The notes under the pieces are model-generated. The model ran no database searches. It had not been told where the DNA came from and saw only the letters and a program-made list of their open reading frames with translations. Below are positions 9,136 to 17,116 of a stretch of DNA of 64,000 nucleotides, in pieces. The stretch comes from Kutzneria viridogrisea (GTDB taxonomy: Bacteria; Actinomycetota; Actinomycetes; Mycobacteriales; Pseudonocardiaceae). How positions within the stretch are numbered: the stretch's first letter is position 1; each line of letters starts with the position of its first letter. The stretch spans positions 248,001 to 312,000 of the forward strand of contig JACJID010000008.1 in assembly GCA_014138725.1 (NCBI GenBank), in the 5' to 3' direction. The position numbers were made by a program, and so were the translations under genes.

Positions 9136-9192
9136 GTGTCATGAAAGTGCCGTTTGGGACATCTAGTGTCCTGAACGGCACTTTCATGACAC
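9136..9192. repeat. Near-perfect 25-bp inverted repeat (dispersed-element-like hairpin)
   Basis: The left arm 9136-9160 and right arm 9168-9192 match at 23 of 25 positions around a 7-bp loop. The arms carry TCATGAAAGTGCCGTT and its complement. It lies 50 bp beyond the kinase stop, between convergent genes, so it could act as a two-way terminator. The length and AT-containing arms differ from ordinary local terminators and suggest a repeated intergenic element. Only one copy is in this window. Confidence 0.7.
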
Positions 9193-9278
9193 GGCCCGCG
9201 TCGGCGGGCGCGGCTGGGTGGTCGCCGGCGAGCCACGGTCAAGGTTCCGAGGCGAGCCACTAGGTCCGAGGGCCTGCT

Positions 9279-9353
9279 CGGCGGGACTCGGCGCCCGCTG
9301 AGCGGGGCTCGGCGTCGTGTGGGCTGGACTCGCCGCCCGCTGAGCGGGACTCG
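9279..9353. repeat. Four-copy array of a 12-bp core with exact 21-bp period
   Basis: Cores at 9279, 9300, 9321 and 9342 follow the consensus GAGCGGGACTCG with 0-3 differences, each start exactly 21 bp after the last. The array ends 4 bp before the stop of the downstream minus-strand regulator. The same core and period occur at 51256-51398. Because 21 bp is seven codons, spurious ORFs across it show heptapeptide repeats; no coding signal is convincing. Confidence 0.75.
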
Positions 9354-9357
9354 CCGG

Positions 9358-11598
9358 TCAGAGGGCGCGGATCCGGGCGCGCAGGCCGCTGGCCCGGGGC
9401 TGGTCCCCGACCTCCTCGTACCGCTGCAAAGCCTGCTCCCAGCAGTGCTGCGCCTGGTCCAGCTGCCCGAGCCCGAGCTGGATGTCCCCGCTGCGGGCGA
9501 GCACGTCGGCCTCACCCCAGCGGTCCTTGCCGTCACGGCAGGCCCGCAGGGCACGCTCCAGCGTGGCCAGTGCCGCCGCGTGGTCGCCCTGCACCAACTG
9601 GATGTCGGCCATCCTGGTCAGCACCCAGGACTCGCCCTCCAGCGAGCCGATCCGCTCGTACAGGGCCAGCGCCTCGTTCATCGTGGCCAGCGCCTCGTCC
9701 AGGCGGCCCCAGCAGCGGTGCACCTCGCCCAGCGTGGTCAGGATCGCACCGATGCCCTGGTTGTCCTCGAACTCGGTGAAGATCGCCAACGCCTTGGCCG
9801 CGTGGTCGCTGGCCAGTTCCGGGTCGCCCCGGTCGATCGCCAGGAAGGCCGAGCCCGCCAGCGACCAGCCCTCCCCGTGCCGGTCGTTGACCTGCTGGCG
9901 CAGCCGCAGCGCCCGCTCGTAGAGCAGCTCCGACTCGTTGTACTCGCCCATCCGCCGGTAGGCCTCGGCCAGGTTGGTGGCCACCCAGCCCTCGGCGTAG
10001 TTGTCGCCAACGGCCCTGGCGGCCTGCTGGGCGAGCTTGTGCGTCCTGGTCCAGACGCTCCACGGCTTACGCAGGAACAGGTAGCTCCACAGCGAGATGG
10101 CCAGCTGCCAGGCGGGCACGTTGACCCCGGTGTCCACGGCCAGCTGGATCACCGGCTCGAAGTTGGCCAGCTCGGCCTCGCACCAGCGCAGCGCGGCGGC
10201 CTCGCTGTCGAACTCCAGCGCGGTCACGCCCTCGGCCAGCGGCTCGGGCTCCAGCCGCTCCACGCGGAACGGGGCCAGCACACGTGTGGCGGCCCGCGCG
10301 GTGTGCACGTACCAGGTGACGAGCCGGCGCACGGCCGCGACCCGCTCCTTCTCGTCCTCCTCGGCGGCGGCGAGGTCGCCCGCGTACTCCAGCAGCAGGT
10401 CGTGCACCTGGTACCGGTCGCGCACGGTGCCCTGCACGAGGTGCGCGCTGGCCAGCCGCTCGAACAGGCTGCGCGCGGTGCTCAGCGGGACCCCGGCCAG
10501 CGCCGCGGCGGCTGCCGTGCTGATGTGCGGGCCCCGGTGCAGGCCCAGCAGCCGGAACAGCCGGGCCGCCTCCTCGCCCAGCCGGCGGTAGGACCAGTCG
10601 AACACCGAGCGCACGGCCACCGAGTCGTAGGTGGACAACGCCTCCAGCCGACCACCGCTGTCCAGCTCCTCGACCAGGTCGCCGACCGAGTAGTGCGGCT
10701 GGGTGACGACCCGTTCCGCGGCGATGCGCAGGGCCAGCGGCAGGTAGCCGCAGCGGGCGGCCAGCGCGGCCACGGCGGCGGGCTCGGCCTTGGCCCGGTC
10801 CGCGCCGATGACCCGGCCCAGCAGGGCGACGGCCTCGGCGGGCGGCATGGGGCCGAGCGTGACCCGCAGCGCGTCCGTGCGCAGTGCGACCCCGGACAGC
10901 CGCTCCCGGCTGGTGATCACCACCGCGCACTCCGCCGAGGCGGGCAGCAGGGGTTCGACCTGACCGGAGTCGGCGGCGTTGTCCAGCACGACCAGCATGC
11001 GGCGGTTGGCCAGGATGGAGCGGAACAGCCCGGCCCGCCGGTCCAGCCCGCTCGGGATGCCGCTGGCGGGCACGCCGAGGGTGATCAGGAACTCCTCGAG
11101 CACGTCGTCCGGGTTGACCGGGCGGTCGGCGGGCGAGTGCCCGCGCAGGTCGGCGTAGAGCTGGCCGCCGGGGAAGCGCTCCACCACGTGGTGCGCCCAG
11201 CGCAGGGCGAGCACGGTCTTGCCCGCGCCGGGCGGCCCGTCGATGATCATCACGGTCGGGTTGCCCGGCTTGCCGCTGCCGATCAGGGCCTCGTCCAGCT
11301 GGCCGAGCTGGTCGTCGCGGCCGACGAAGCGGGCCATCGAGGCGGGCAGCTGCGCGGGCCGCACGGTCTCCTCGGCGCTGGCCAGCGCGAGCAGCGCCCC
11401 GTCGGCGCCCAGCGCCTGGTCGCAGGCCCTGGCCAGTTCCACCGAGGGCGCGCGGCCGTTCTCCACCTTGCTCAGGTAGCCGGGGGTGAACCGGACGAGC
11501 TGCGCGAGGTCGCGCAGGGACAGCGAGTGCTGCTGGCGCAGTCGCCGCAACTCCTGACCGAACAGGACGTTGGCACCGTCCGCCTTGCCACGCTGCAT
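9358..11598 (-). CDS. XRE - NB-ARC - TPR transcriptional regulator
   Basis: A 746-residue STAND-type regulator. Residues about 10-70 form an XRE helix-turn-helix (LRRLRQQHSLSLRDLAQLV then PGYLSKVENGRAPS). An NB-ARC ATPase follows with Walker A in DGPPGAGKTVLALRW and Walker B-like MLVVLDNAAD. The C-terminal third is TPR repeats (for example YNESELLYERALRLRQQVND). It is transcribed alone on the minus strand. Regulators of this build sense a signal through the TPRs and oligomerise on ATP binding; neither its ligand nor targets can be read from the sequence. The ATG start is preceded by a weak GGGG site. Confidence 0.85.
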   Translation of the reverse strand: MQRGKADGANVLFGQELRRLRQQHSLSLRDLAQLVRFTPGYLSKVENGRAPSVELARACDQALGADGALLALASAEETVRPAQLPASMARFVGRDDQLGQLDEALIGSGKPGNPTVMIIDGPPGAGKTVLALRWAHHVVERFPGGQLYADLRGHSPADRPVNPDDVLEEFLITLGVPASGIPSGLDRRAGLFRSILANRRMLVVLDNAADSGQVEPLLPASAECAVVITSRERLSGVALRTDALRVTLGPMPPAEAVALLGRVIGADRAKAEPAAVAALAARCGYLPLALRIAAERVVTQPHYSVGDLVEELDSGGRLEALSTYDSVAVRSVFDWSYRRLGEEAARLFRLLGLHRGPHISTAAAAALAGVPLSTARSLFERLASAHLVQGTVRDRYQVHDLLLEYAGDLAAAEEDEKERVAAVRRLVTWYVHTARAATRVLAPFRVERLEPEPLAEGVTALEFDSEAAALRWCEAELANFEPVIQLAVDTGVNVPAWQLAISLWSYLFLRKPWSVWTRTHKLAQQAARAVGDNYAEGWVATNLAEAYRRMGEYNESELLYERALRLRQQVNDRHGEGWSLAGSAFLAIDRGDPELASDHAAKALAIFTEFEDNQGIGAILTTLGEVHRCWGRLDEALATMNEALALYERIGSLEGESWVLTRMADIQLVQGDHAAALATLERALRACRDGKDRWGEADVLARSGDIQLGLGQLDQAQHCWEQALQRYEEVGDQPRASGLRARIRAL

Positions 11599-11785
11599 GA
11601 GTTACCCCGGCACCACGAGCGGCCTTTGCGGACCTTGTGGCCCGCCGGGAGTGTACTCGGCGCTGGTGGCGGGCGGTGCGCCAATCGACGTAGCAAGGCC
11701 CTTCGGCTGCCGGGTGTTTCTTGCAACAGGCAACGTGGAAACGCTCTAGCCCGCCGCCGTGCCGCTCGATAGACAACGAGGACCT

Positions 11786-11820
11786 CCGGCACAGGAGTCA
11801 CCCCCAGCTCCTCGTGCCGG
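11786..11820 (-). terminator. Hairpin terminator after the DUF3159 gene
   Basis: The arm at 11786-11797 pairs with 11808-11820 through a 10-nt loop, with one bulged base; the stem begins CCGGCAC. It lies 45 nt beyond the stop of the minus-strand DUF3159 gene and before the next minus-strand gene. The remainder of 11599-11864 should contain the regulator promoter, but no clear hexamers stand out. Confidence 0.55.
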
Positions 11821-11864
11821 CTCCCAACCCGCTCGCGGCCATGCCGCGCCTGGTCGCGAGCGGG

Positions 11865-12512
11865 TCAAGCTGTTCTGGGGTGGCGCAGGCCGGGGTGGTC
11901 GGCGGGCAGGGTGCGCCGGAACACCCACCAGGTGGGGCCGAGCATCAGCACGAACAGCGGCCAGGACATGGCCACCCTGGCCACGCCCAGCGCCACCACG
12001 GCGTCCTGCCACCACAGCAGCCCGAACACGATCACGCGCAGCACGTACTGCACCGCGTAGACCAGCGTGGCGCGGCCGTAGGCGCGGACCAGGTCGGGAT
12101 CGCGGCGCCAGCGGGCCTTCTGGCCGACGAGCACGCCGACCACCACGCCGACCAGCGGCCAGCGGATGGCCCAGCTGACCACGAAGGCCATGCCGGACGC
12201 GGCGTTGCTGACCAGCTGGACCAGGAAGAAGTCGGCGGCCCGCCCGGTGTAGAGCGCCACCGTGGCGGCCAGTGCGACCACGAACATGCCCACCAGCACC
12301 GCGCGGATCCGGTCCCCGCGCAGCACCCTGACCAGCCCGACCGCGGCGCCTACAAACAGCGCGATGGCCGCGCCCCAGCCGATGGACTGGTCGGTGAGCA
12401 GCCAGCCCGCGACGAAGCCCACCGAGGGCAGGGTCGCGTCCAGGGCACCGCCCCGGCCACCGAGCAGCGTCGCGAAGGTCTCTTCCCTGGCGGTCTCCTG
12501 ATCGGTCACCAC
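11865..12512 (-). CDS. DUF3159 family integral membrane protein
   Basis: A 215-residue protein with about five to six hydrophobic segments. The N-terminal pattern LLGGRGGALDATLPSVGFVAGWLL is the DUF3159 signature common in actinobacteria; function is unknown. Later segments include WPLVGVVVGVLVGQ and a Trp-rich C-terminal part (GPTWWVFRRTLP). Two successive GTG codons (12512 and 12509) can start it. It is monocistronic and divergent from the ROK regulator. Confidence 0.8.
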   Translation of the reverse strand: MVTDQETAREETFATLLGGRGGALDATLPSVGFVAGWLLTDQSIGWGAAIALFVGAAVGLVRVLRGDRIRAVLVGMFVVALAATVALYTGRAADFFLVQLVSNAASGMAFVVSWAIRWPLVGVVVGVLVGQKARWRRDPDLVRAYGRATLVYAVQYVLRVIVFGLLWWQDAVVALGVARVAMSWPLFVLMLGPTWWVFRRTLPADHPGLRHPRTA

Positions 12513-12590
12513 CCCAGCCTGCCAGGTTAGGTGGCCCTAACGCATATATCTCACGGGACGTCACCGGGCGGGCACGGGCTGAACTGGGCA

Positions 12591-12619
12591 TTGACCGGGG
12601 TGAGCGTGGTCACTAGCGT
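12591..12619 (+). promoter_or_regulatory. Candidate promoter of the ROK-regulated sugar operon
   Basis: TTGACC at 12591-12596 and TAGCGT at 12614-12619 are separated by 17 bp, a good match to an actinobacterial housekeeping-sigma promoter. The predicted transcript would start near 12626, about 36 nt before the GTG of the regulator. The fit was made by eye only. Confidence 0.5.
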
Positions 12620-12630
12620 GACCGGAAATC

Positions 12631-12649
12631 GTCTGGAAAGTTAACAGAC
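12631..12649. promoter_or_regulatory. Candidate ROK operator
   Basis: GTCTG at 12631-12635 and CAGAC at 12645-12649 are inverted around GAAAGTTAA, with a GTTAAC palindrome inside. The site lies just after the predicted transcription start and before the AGGAG ribosome-binding site. AAAGTTAA-containing dyads resemble targets of actinobacterial ROK sugar repressors, so autoregulation is likely. Confidence 0.45.
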
Positions 12650-12661
12650 AGGAGTTACCCA

Positions 12662-13861
12662 GTGCGAGCCGGAAGCCCGAGGCTGCTGCGCGAGATCAAC
12701 GACCGCGCCGCGATCGACGCCCTGTTGCGCAACGGCCCGCTGACCCGCTCCGAACTGGAAAACCTGATCGGCCTGTCCAAGCCTGCCACCGCTCAGCTGC
12801 TCACGCGCCTCGAACTGGACGACGTGGTCCGCAGGGACGGCCTGCGCGGCGGTGGACGCGGCCCGCGCGCCCAGCTGTGGGCGGTCAACGGGGCCCTGGC
12901 GCACGTGGCCGCGATCGACCTGACCCCGGACTCGGTGGACATCGCCATCGCCGACATCTCCGGCACCACGCTGACCGAGCACCACGCCCCGATGCCGCGC
13001 GGCGGGGACGTGCTCACCGCGTTCACCGAGGCCGTGGGCAAGGCACTGGCCGAGGCCCACCTGAACCTGTCCGACCTGCACCACGTGGTGGTCGGCAGCC
13101 CGGGCGCGGTGGACCCGGCCACCGGCCAGCTCGGCTTCGCCCCGCACCTGCCCGGCTGGGAGGGCTTCGACCTGCCCGGCCGGCTGACCGAGCTGCTGGG
13201 CACCACGGTGACCGTGGAGAACGACGTGAACCTGGTCGCGGTCGAGGAGATGATCGCGGGCCGGGCCAGGGACGTGCGCGACTTCGTGCTGATCTGGCCG
13301 GTGGACGCGACCGGCGCCGCGGTGGTGATCAACCGCGTGCTGCTGCGCGGGGCGACCGGCGGTGCCGGTGAGATCGACTGGATGCGCGTGCCCGACCTGG
13401 CCGAACAGGACACCGGCGCGGGCAGGCAGGGCGACCGCTACGGCGAGCTGCTCAGCTCGGTCGCGGTGACCCGGCTGGCCAAGGCGCACGGCATCTCCGC
13501 CCGCAACGCGCTGGGCGCGGTGACCAGGGCGCTGGCCTCCGGCGCCGCGGGCCGCGAGTTCCTGGCCGACCTCGCGCGCCGCATCGCCTCGGGCGTGGCC
13601 GGGGTCGTCTCCGTGGTCGACCCCGAGCTGGTGCTGCTGTCCGGTGAGGTCGCACAGGCGGGCGGATCCGTGCTGTGCGAGCTGGTCGCCAGCGAGCTGC
13701 GCAGGCTGGTCATCCCGCGCACCCCCGTGGAGCTGGCACTGGTCGGCGGCCAGGCGGTGCGCGCCGGTGCGCTGCACTCCGCGCTGGCCGTGGTCCGCGA
13801 ACAGGTCTTCGGCCTGCCCACCGAGGACATGCTGCCACCCGCAACCCGATCTTCGTCCTGA
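12662..13861 (+). CDS. ROK family transcriptional regulator
   Basis: A 399-residue repressor with an N-terminal winged helix (residues about 12-70: IDALLRNGPLTRSELENLIGLSKPATAQLL) and a C-terminal ROK sugar-kinase-like domain containing VGSPGAVDPATG and ENDVNLVA. The zinc-binding CxCGxxGC motif of ROK proteins is absent: the equivalent loop reads GATGGAGEIDW. It is first in a run of six plus-strand genes and has an AGGAG site before the GTG. It probably releases the operon when the imported sugar or its phosphate binds. Confidence 0.87.
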   Translation: MRAGSPRLLREINDRAAIDALLRNGPLTRSELENLIGLSKPATAQLLTRLELDDVVRRDGLRGGGRGPRAQLWAVNGALAHVAAIDLTPDSVDIAIADISGTTLTEHHAPMPRGGDVLTAFTEAVGKALAEAHLNLSDLHHVVVGSPGAVDPATGQLGFAPHLPGWEGFDLPGRLTELLGTTVTVENDVNLVAVEEMIAGRARDVRDFVLIWPVDATGAAVVINRVLLRGATGGAGEIDWMRVPDLAEQDTGAGRQGDRYGELLSSVAVTRLAKAHGISARNALGAVTRALASGAAGREFLADLARRIASGVAGVVSVVDPELVLLSGEVAQAGGSVLCELVASELRRLVIPRTPVELALVGGQAVRAGALHSALAVVREQVFGLPTEDMLPPATRSSS

Positions 13862-13920
13862 GTGGACGATTCCGCCGCCGCTGTACCTCCCCCGCCGAAT
13901 CCCCGTCCCCAGGAGGGCCG

Positions 13921-15252
13921 ATGCGCACCAGAAGAGGCGCTGCCCTGATCAGTGCCGCCACCGCAGGCGTGCTGCTGTCCGCGTGTACCGCGGGCGGTGG
14001 GTCGAACTCCGGCGCCGCCGCGGCGTTCGACCCCAACCAGCAACTCACCCTGACCGTCTACAGCAACTTCGCCGACCGCGAACTGGGCGTGCTGAACAAG
14101 GCCCTGGACGGCTTCCGCGCCAAGTACCCGAACATCAAGGTGAACAGCCAGGGCAACCAGGACGACGACAAGATCACCCAGTCGATCCGCAGCGGCAACC
14201 CGCCGGACGTGGCGATCTCCTTCGCCACCGACAACATCGGCCAGTTCTGCTCCAGCAAGGCCTGGCAGGACCTCAAGCCGTACCTGGACCGGGACAAGCT
14301 GGACCTCAACCAGATCCCGCAGGCGGTGCGGGACTACACCTCCTACCAGGGCACCCGCTGCGCGATGCCCATGCTCGCCGACGTCAACGGCCTGTACTAC
14401 AACAAGGACCTGTTCGCGCAGGCCGGGATCACCGCCGCGCCCAAGAACATGACGGAGCTGTTCGAGGACGCCAAGAAGCTCACCCAGCGCAACCCGGACG
14501 GCTCGATCAAGACGATCGGCTTCATCCCGCAGATCGGCTTCTACGCCAACCACCCGCAGATCTGGGCCCCGCAGTTCGGCGCGAAGTGGGTGGACGGCAA
14601 CGGCAAGTCCGACCTGGCCACCGATCCAGGCTGGCAGGAGCTGTTCACCTTCCAGAAGAAGCTGGTCGACTTCTACGGCTGGGAGAACCTGCAGAAGTTC
14701 ACCGCGGGCCTTGGCCAGGAGTACTCGGCGGACCACGGCTTCAACAAGGGCCAGGTCGCGATGATGTTCGACGGTGAGTACCGCACCGCGTTCATCAACA
14801 ACGACGCGCCCAAGCTGAACTACGGCACCGCACCCTCCCCCGTGGCCGACGACAGGGCGAACCTGTACGGCGGGGGCTACACCACCGGCACCATCGTGGG
14901 CATTCCCAAGGGCGCCAAGAACTCCGCCGCCGGGTGGGAGCTGGTCAAGTACCTGTCCACCGACACCGGCGCGCTGGTGCAGCTGGCCAACGGGCTGAAC
15001 AACGTTCCGTCCACAAAGGACGCGCTGCACAGCCCCGACCTGAAGCTGCCCCCGCAGTTCAAGACCTTCCTGGACATCTTCGACAACCCGAACCTGGCCT
15101 CCAACCCGGCCAGCCCCAACGGCGGGGCGTACATCAAGACCGTCGAGGACTTCGCCAACTCCTGGCAGAGCGGCAAGGTCACCGACCTCAAGGGTGAGCT
15201 GGCCAAGGTGGACAAGACGATCGACGACGCCAAGGCACTCGGCGGCAACTGA
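13921..15252 (+). CDS. Extracellular sugar-binding lipoprotein (family 1 ABC importer)
   Basis: A 443-residue solute-binding protein. MRTRRGAALI to LLSAC is a lipoprotein signal peptide with the lipid-modified Cys about 21 residues in. The mature part has the family-1 oligosaccharide-binding pattern (LTLTVYSNFADRELGVL near the N-terminus; YYNKDLFAQAGI; KGQVAMMFDGEY). The ATG has a CAGGAGGG site. Its stop overlaps the first permease start (TGATG). Family-1 receptors bind di- and oligosaccharides, consistent with the glycosidase in the operon. Confidence 0.88.
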   Translation: MRTRRGAALISAATAGVLLSACTAGGGSNSGAAAAFDPNQQLTLTVYSNFADRELGVLNKALDGFRAKYPNIKVNSQGNQDDDKITQSIRSGNPPDVAISFATDNIGQFCSSKAWQDLKPYLDRDKLDLNQIPQAVRDYTSYQGTRCAMPMLADVNGLYYNKDLFAQAGITAAPKNMTELFEDAKKLTQRNPDGSIKTIGFIPQIGFYANHPQIWAPQFGAKWVDGNGKSDLATDPGWQELFTFQKKLVDFYGWENLQKFTAGLGQEYSADHGFNKGQVAMMFDGEYRTAFINNDAPKLNYGTAPSPVADDRANLYGGGYTTGTIVGIPKGAKNSAAGWELVKYLSTDTGALVQLANGLNNVPSTKDALHSPDLKLPPQFKTFLDIFDNPNLASNPASPNGGAYIKTVEDFANSWQSGKVTDLKGELAKVDKTIDDAKALGGN

Positions 15253-16238
15253 TGACCGCGACCCTGGTGCGTGACACGCCGGGCACCGCCGCCCCGGCCT
15301 CCGCTTCGCGGAGGCCGGGGCACCGGAGCAGGCACAAGTGGTGGGCCGCGCTGTTCATGGCCCCGTGGGCGGTGGGCGTGCTGGTGTTCTTCGCCTACCC
15401 GCTGGCAGCGACGGTGTGGTTCTCGCTGACCAACTACGACGGGCTGAACACCGCGGACTTCGTGGGGCTGCGCAACTACGCGTTCATGTTCACCTCCGAC
15501 CCGGTGGTGGGCACCGCCGCGTACAACACGCTGTGGCTGGTGGTCGTGCTGACCGCCGCCAGGGTGCTGTTCTCGATCGGCGTGGCCTCGGTGCTCACGA
15601 AGGTCCGGCACGGCGCGGGCTTCATCCGCGCGCTGTGCTACCTGCCCTCGCTGGCGCCCCCGGTGGCCGCGACGCTGACCTTCGTGTTCCTGTTCAACCC
15701 CGGTACCGGCCCGGTGAACACGGTGCTGCACTGGATCGGTGTGCAGGGCCCGCTGTGGTTCAACGACCCCAACCTGTCCAAGCCCGCGCTGACCCTGCTC
15801 ACCCTGTGGGGCTCCGGCGAGCTGATGATCATCATCCTGGCCGCCATGCTGGACGTGCCCAAGGATCTGTACGAGGCGGCTCAGATCGACGGGGCCGGTC
15901 CGTGGACCCAGTTCCGCCGGATCACCCTGCCCTCGATCTCACCGGTGCTGCTGTTCGGCGTGATCAACTCGGTGATCTTCGCCCTGCAGTACTTCACGCA
16001 GGCGGTGGTCGCGGGCTCGGTGGCCTCCGGTTCGGCCGAGGCCGTGGGCAACAGCAAGATCATCGGCTACCCGTCGAACAGCACGCTGACCTTCCCGGTG
16101 TGGATGTACAACGAGGGATTCCGCTCGTACCACATGGGTTACGCCTCGGCCATGGCCGTGCTGCTGTTCGTGGTGTCCTTCGCGTTCACCGCGATCATGA
16201 TCCGGCAACTGCGCTCGGCACGCGGAGGTGAGGTCTGA
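15252..16238 (+). CDS. ABC sugar permease, MalF/MsmF type
   Basis: A 328-residue membrane permease with about six transmembrane helices. The EAA-loop signature is present in the form YEAAQIDGAGPWTQFRRIT. The N-terminal cytoplasmic tail is short and basic (SRRPGHRSRHKW). It is coupled to the receptor gene upstream and the second permease downstream by TGATG overlaps. It forms the channel heterodimer with the next gene product. No dedicated ATPase gene is in the operon, so a shared MsiK-like ATPase elsewhere is likely. Confidence 0.88.
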   Translation: MTATLVRDTPGTAAPASASRRPGHRSRHKWWAALFMAPWAVGVLVFFAYPLAATVWFSLTNYDGLNTADFVGLRNYAFMFTSDPVVGTAAYNTLWLVVVLTAARVLFSIGVASVLTKVRHGAGFIRALCYLPSLAPPVAATLTFVFLFNPGTGPVNTVLHWIGVQGPLWFNDPNLSKPALTLLTLWGSGELMIIILAAMLDVPKDLYEAAQIDGAGPWTQFRRITLPSISPVLLFGVINSVIFALQYFTQAVVAGSVASGSAEAVGNSKIIGYPSNSTLTFPVWMYNEGFRSYHMGYASAMAVLLFVVSFAFTAIMIRQLRSARGGEV

Positions 16239-17116
16239 TGACCGCGCTCACCCAGGTCGCCCCGGCGACCGCCGTGCGCCGCCGCGGGGCCGGCCGGCGC
16301 CAGGTCCTGCACTGGATCGCCGTGCACTCCTTCGGACTGGCCCTGGGCCTGGTGTTCACCCTGCCGATCGTGTTCGTGGTGCTCACCGCGTTCATGTCCG
16401 ACCAGCAGGCGCTCACCTCGGACCTGTGGCCGCGCGACTGGCACCCGGAGAACTTCCTCACGGTGTTCCAGAAGGCCCCGATGCTGGAGTACTTCGCCAA
16501 CAGCATGCTGTACTCCCTGCTGGCCACCGCGTTCATGCTGGTCTCCAGCGTGCCCGCCGCGTACGCCCTGTCCCGGCTTCGCTGGCGTGGCAGCAACTTC
16601 GCGTTCATGATCGTGATCGCCGCGATGATGCTGCCGCCCCAGGTGGTCGCCGTACCGATCTACAGCATGTGGGCCAACCTGGGCCTGACCGGCACGCTGT
16701 GGCCGCTGGTCGTGCCCTACCTGCTGGGCGACGCGTTCAGCATCTTCCTACTGCGCCAGTTCTTCGTCACCGTGCCCCAGGACTACTTCGACGCCGCCCG
16801 CATGGACGGCTGCTCGGAGATCCAGATCCTGTACCGGGTGCTGGTGCCGATGACCAAGCCCGGTCTCGCCGCCGCCGGGCTGTTCACCTTCCTCTACACC
16901 TGGAACGACTACTTCGGCCCGCTGCTGTACGTGGGCGAGAAGCAGGACAGCTGGACCCTGTCCCTGGCGCTGGCCTCCTTCCGGGGCATGCACCAGACGC
17001 AGTGGAACCTCACCATGGCCGCCACCGTGCTGGTCCTGGTGCCGGTGATCGTGCTGTTCCTGTTCGCACAGAAGTCCTTCGTCCGGGGAATCACCTTCAC
17101 AGGAGTCAAGGGATGA
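16238..17116 (+). CDS. ABC sugar permease, MalG/MsmG type
   Basis: A 292-residue permease partner with six hydrophobic segments and the EAA loop FDAARMDGCSEIQILYRVLVP. The start overlaps the upstream permease stop (TGATG) and the stop overlaps the glycosidase start (ATGA). With the MalF-type partner it forms the translocation path of a carbohydrate-uptake-1 importer. Confidence 0.88.
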   Translation: MTALTQVAPATAVRRRGAGRRQVLHWIAVHSFGLALGLVFTLPIVFVVLTAFMSDQQALTSDLWPRDWHPENFLTVFQKAPMLEYFANSMLYSLLATAFMLVSSVPAAYALSRLRWRGSNFAFMIVIAAMMLPPQVVAVPIYSMWANLGLTGTLWPLVVPYLLGDAFSIFLLRQFFVTVPQDYFDAARMDGCSEIQILYRVLVPMTKPGLAAAGLFTFLYTWNDYFGPLLYVGEKQDSWTLSLALASFRGMHQTQWNLTMAATVLVLVPVIVLFLFAQKSFVRGITFTGVKG

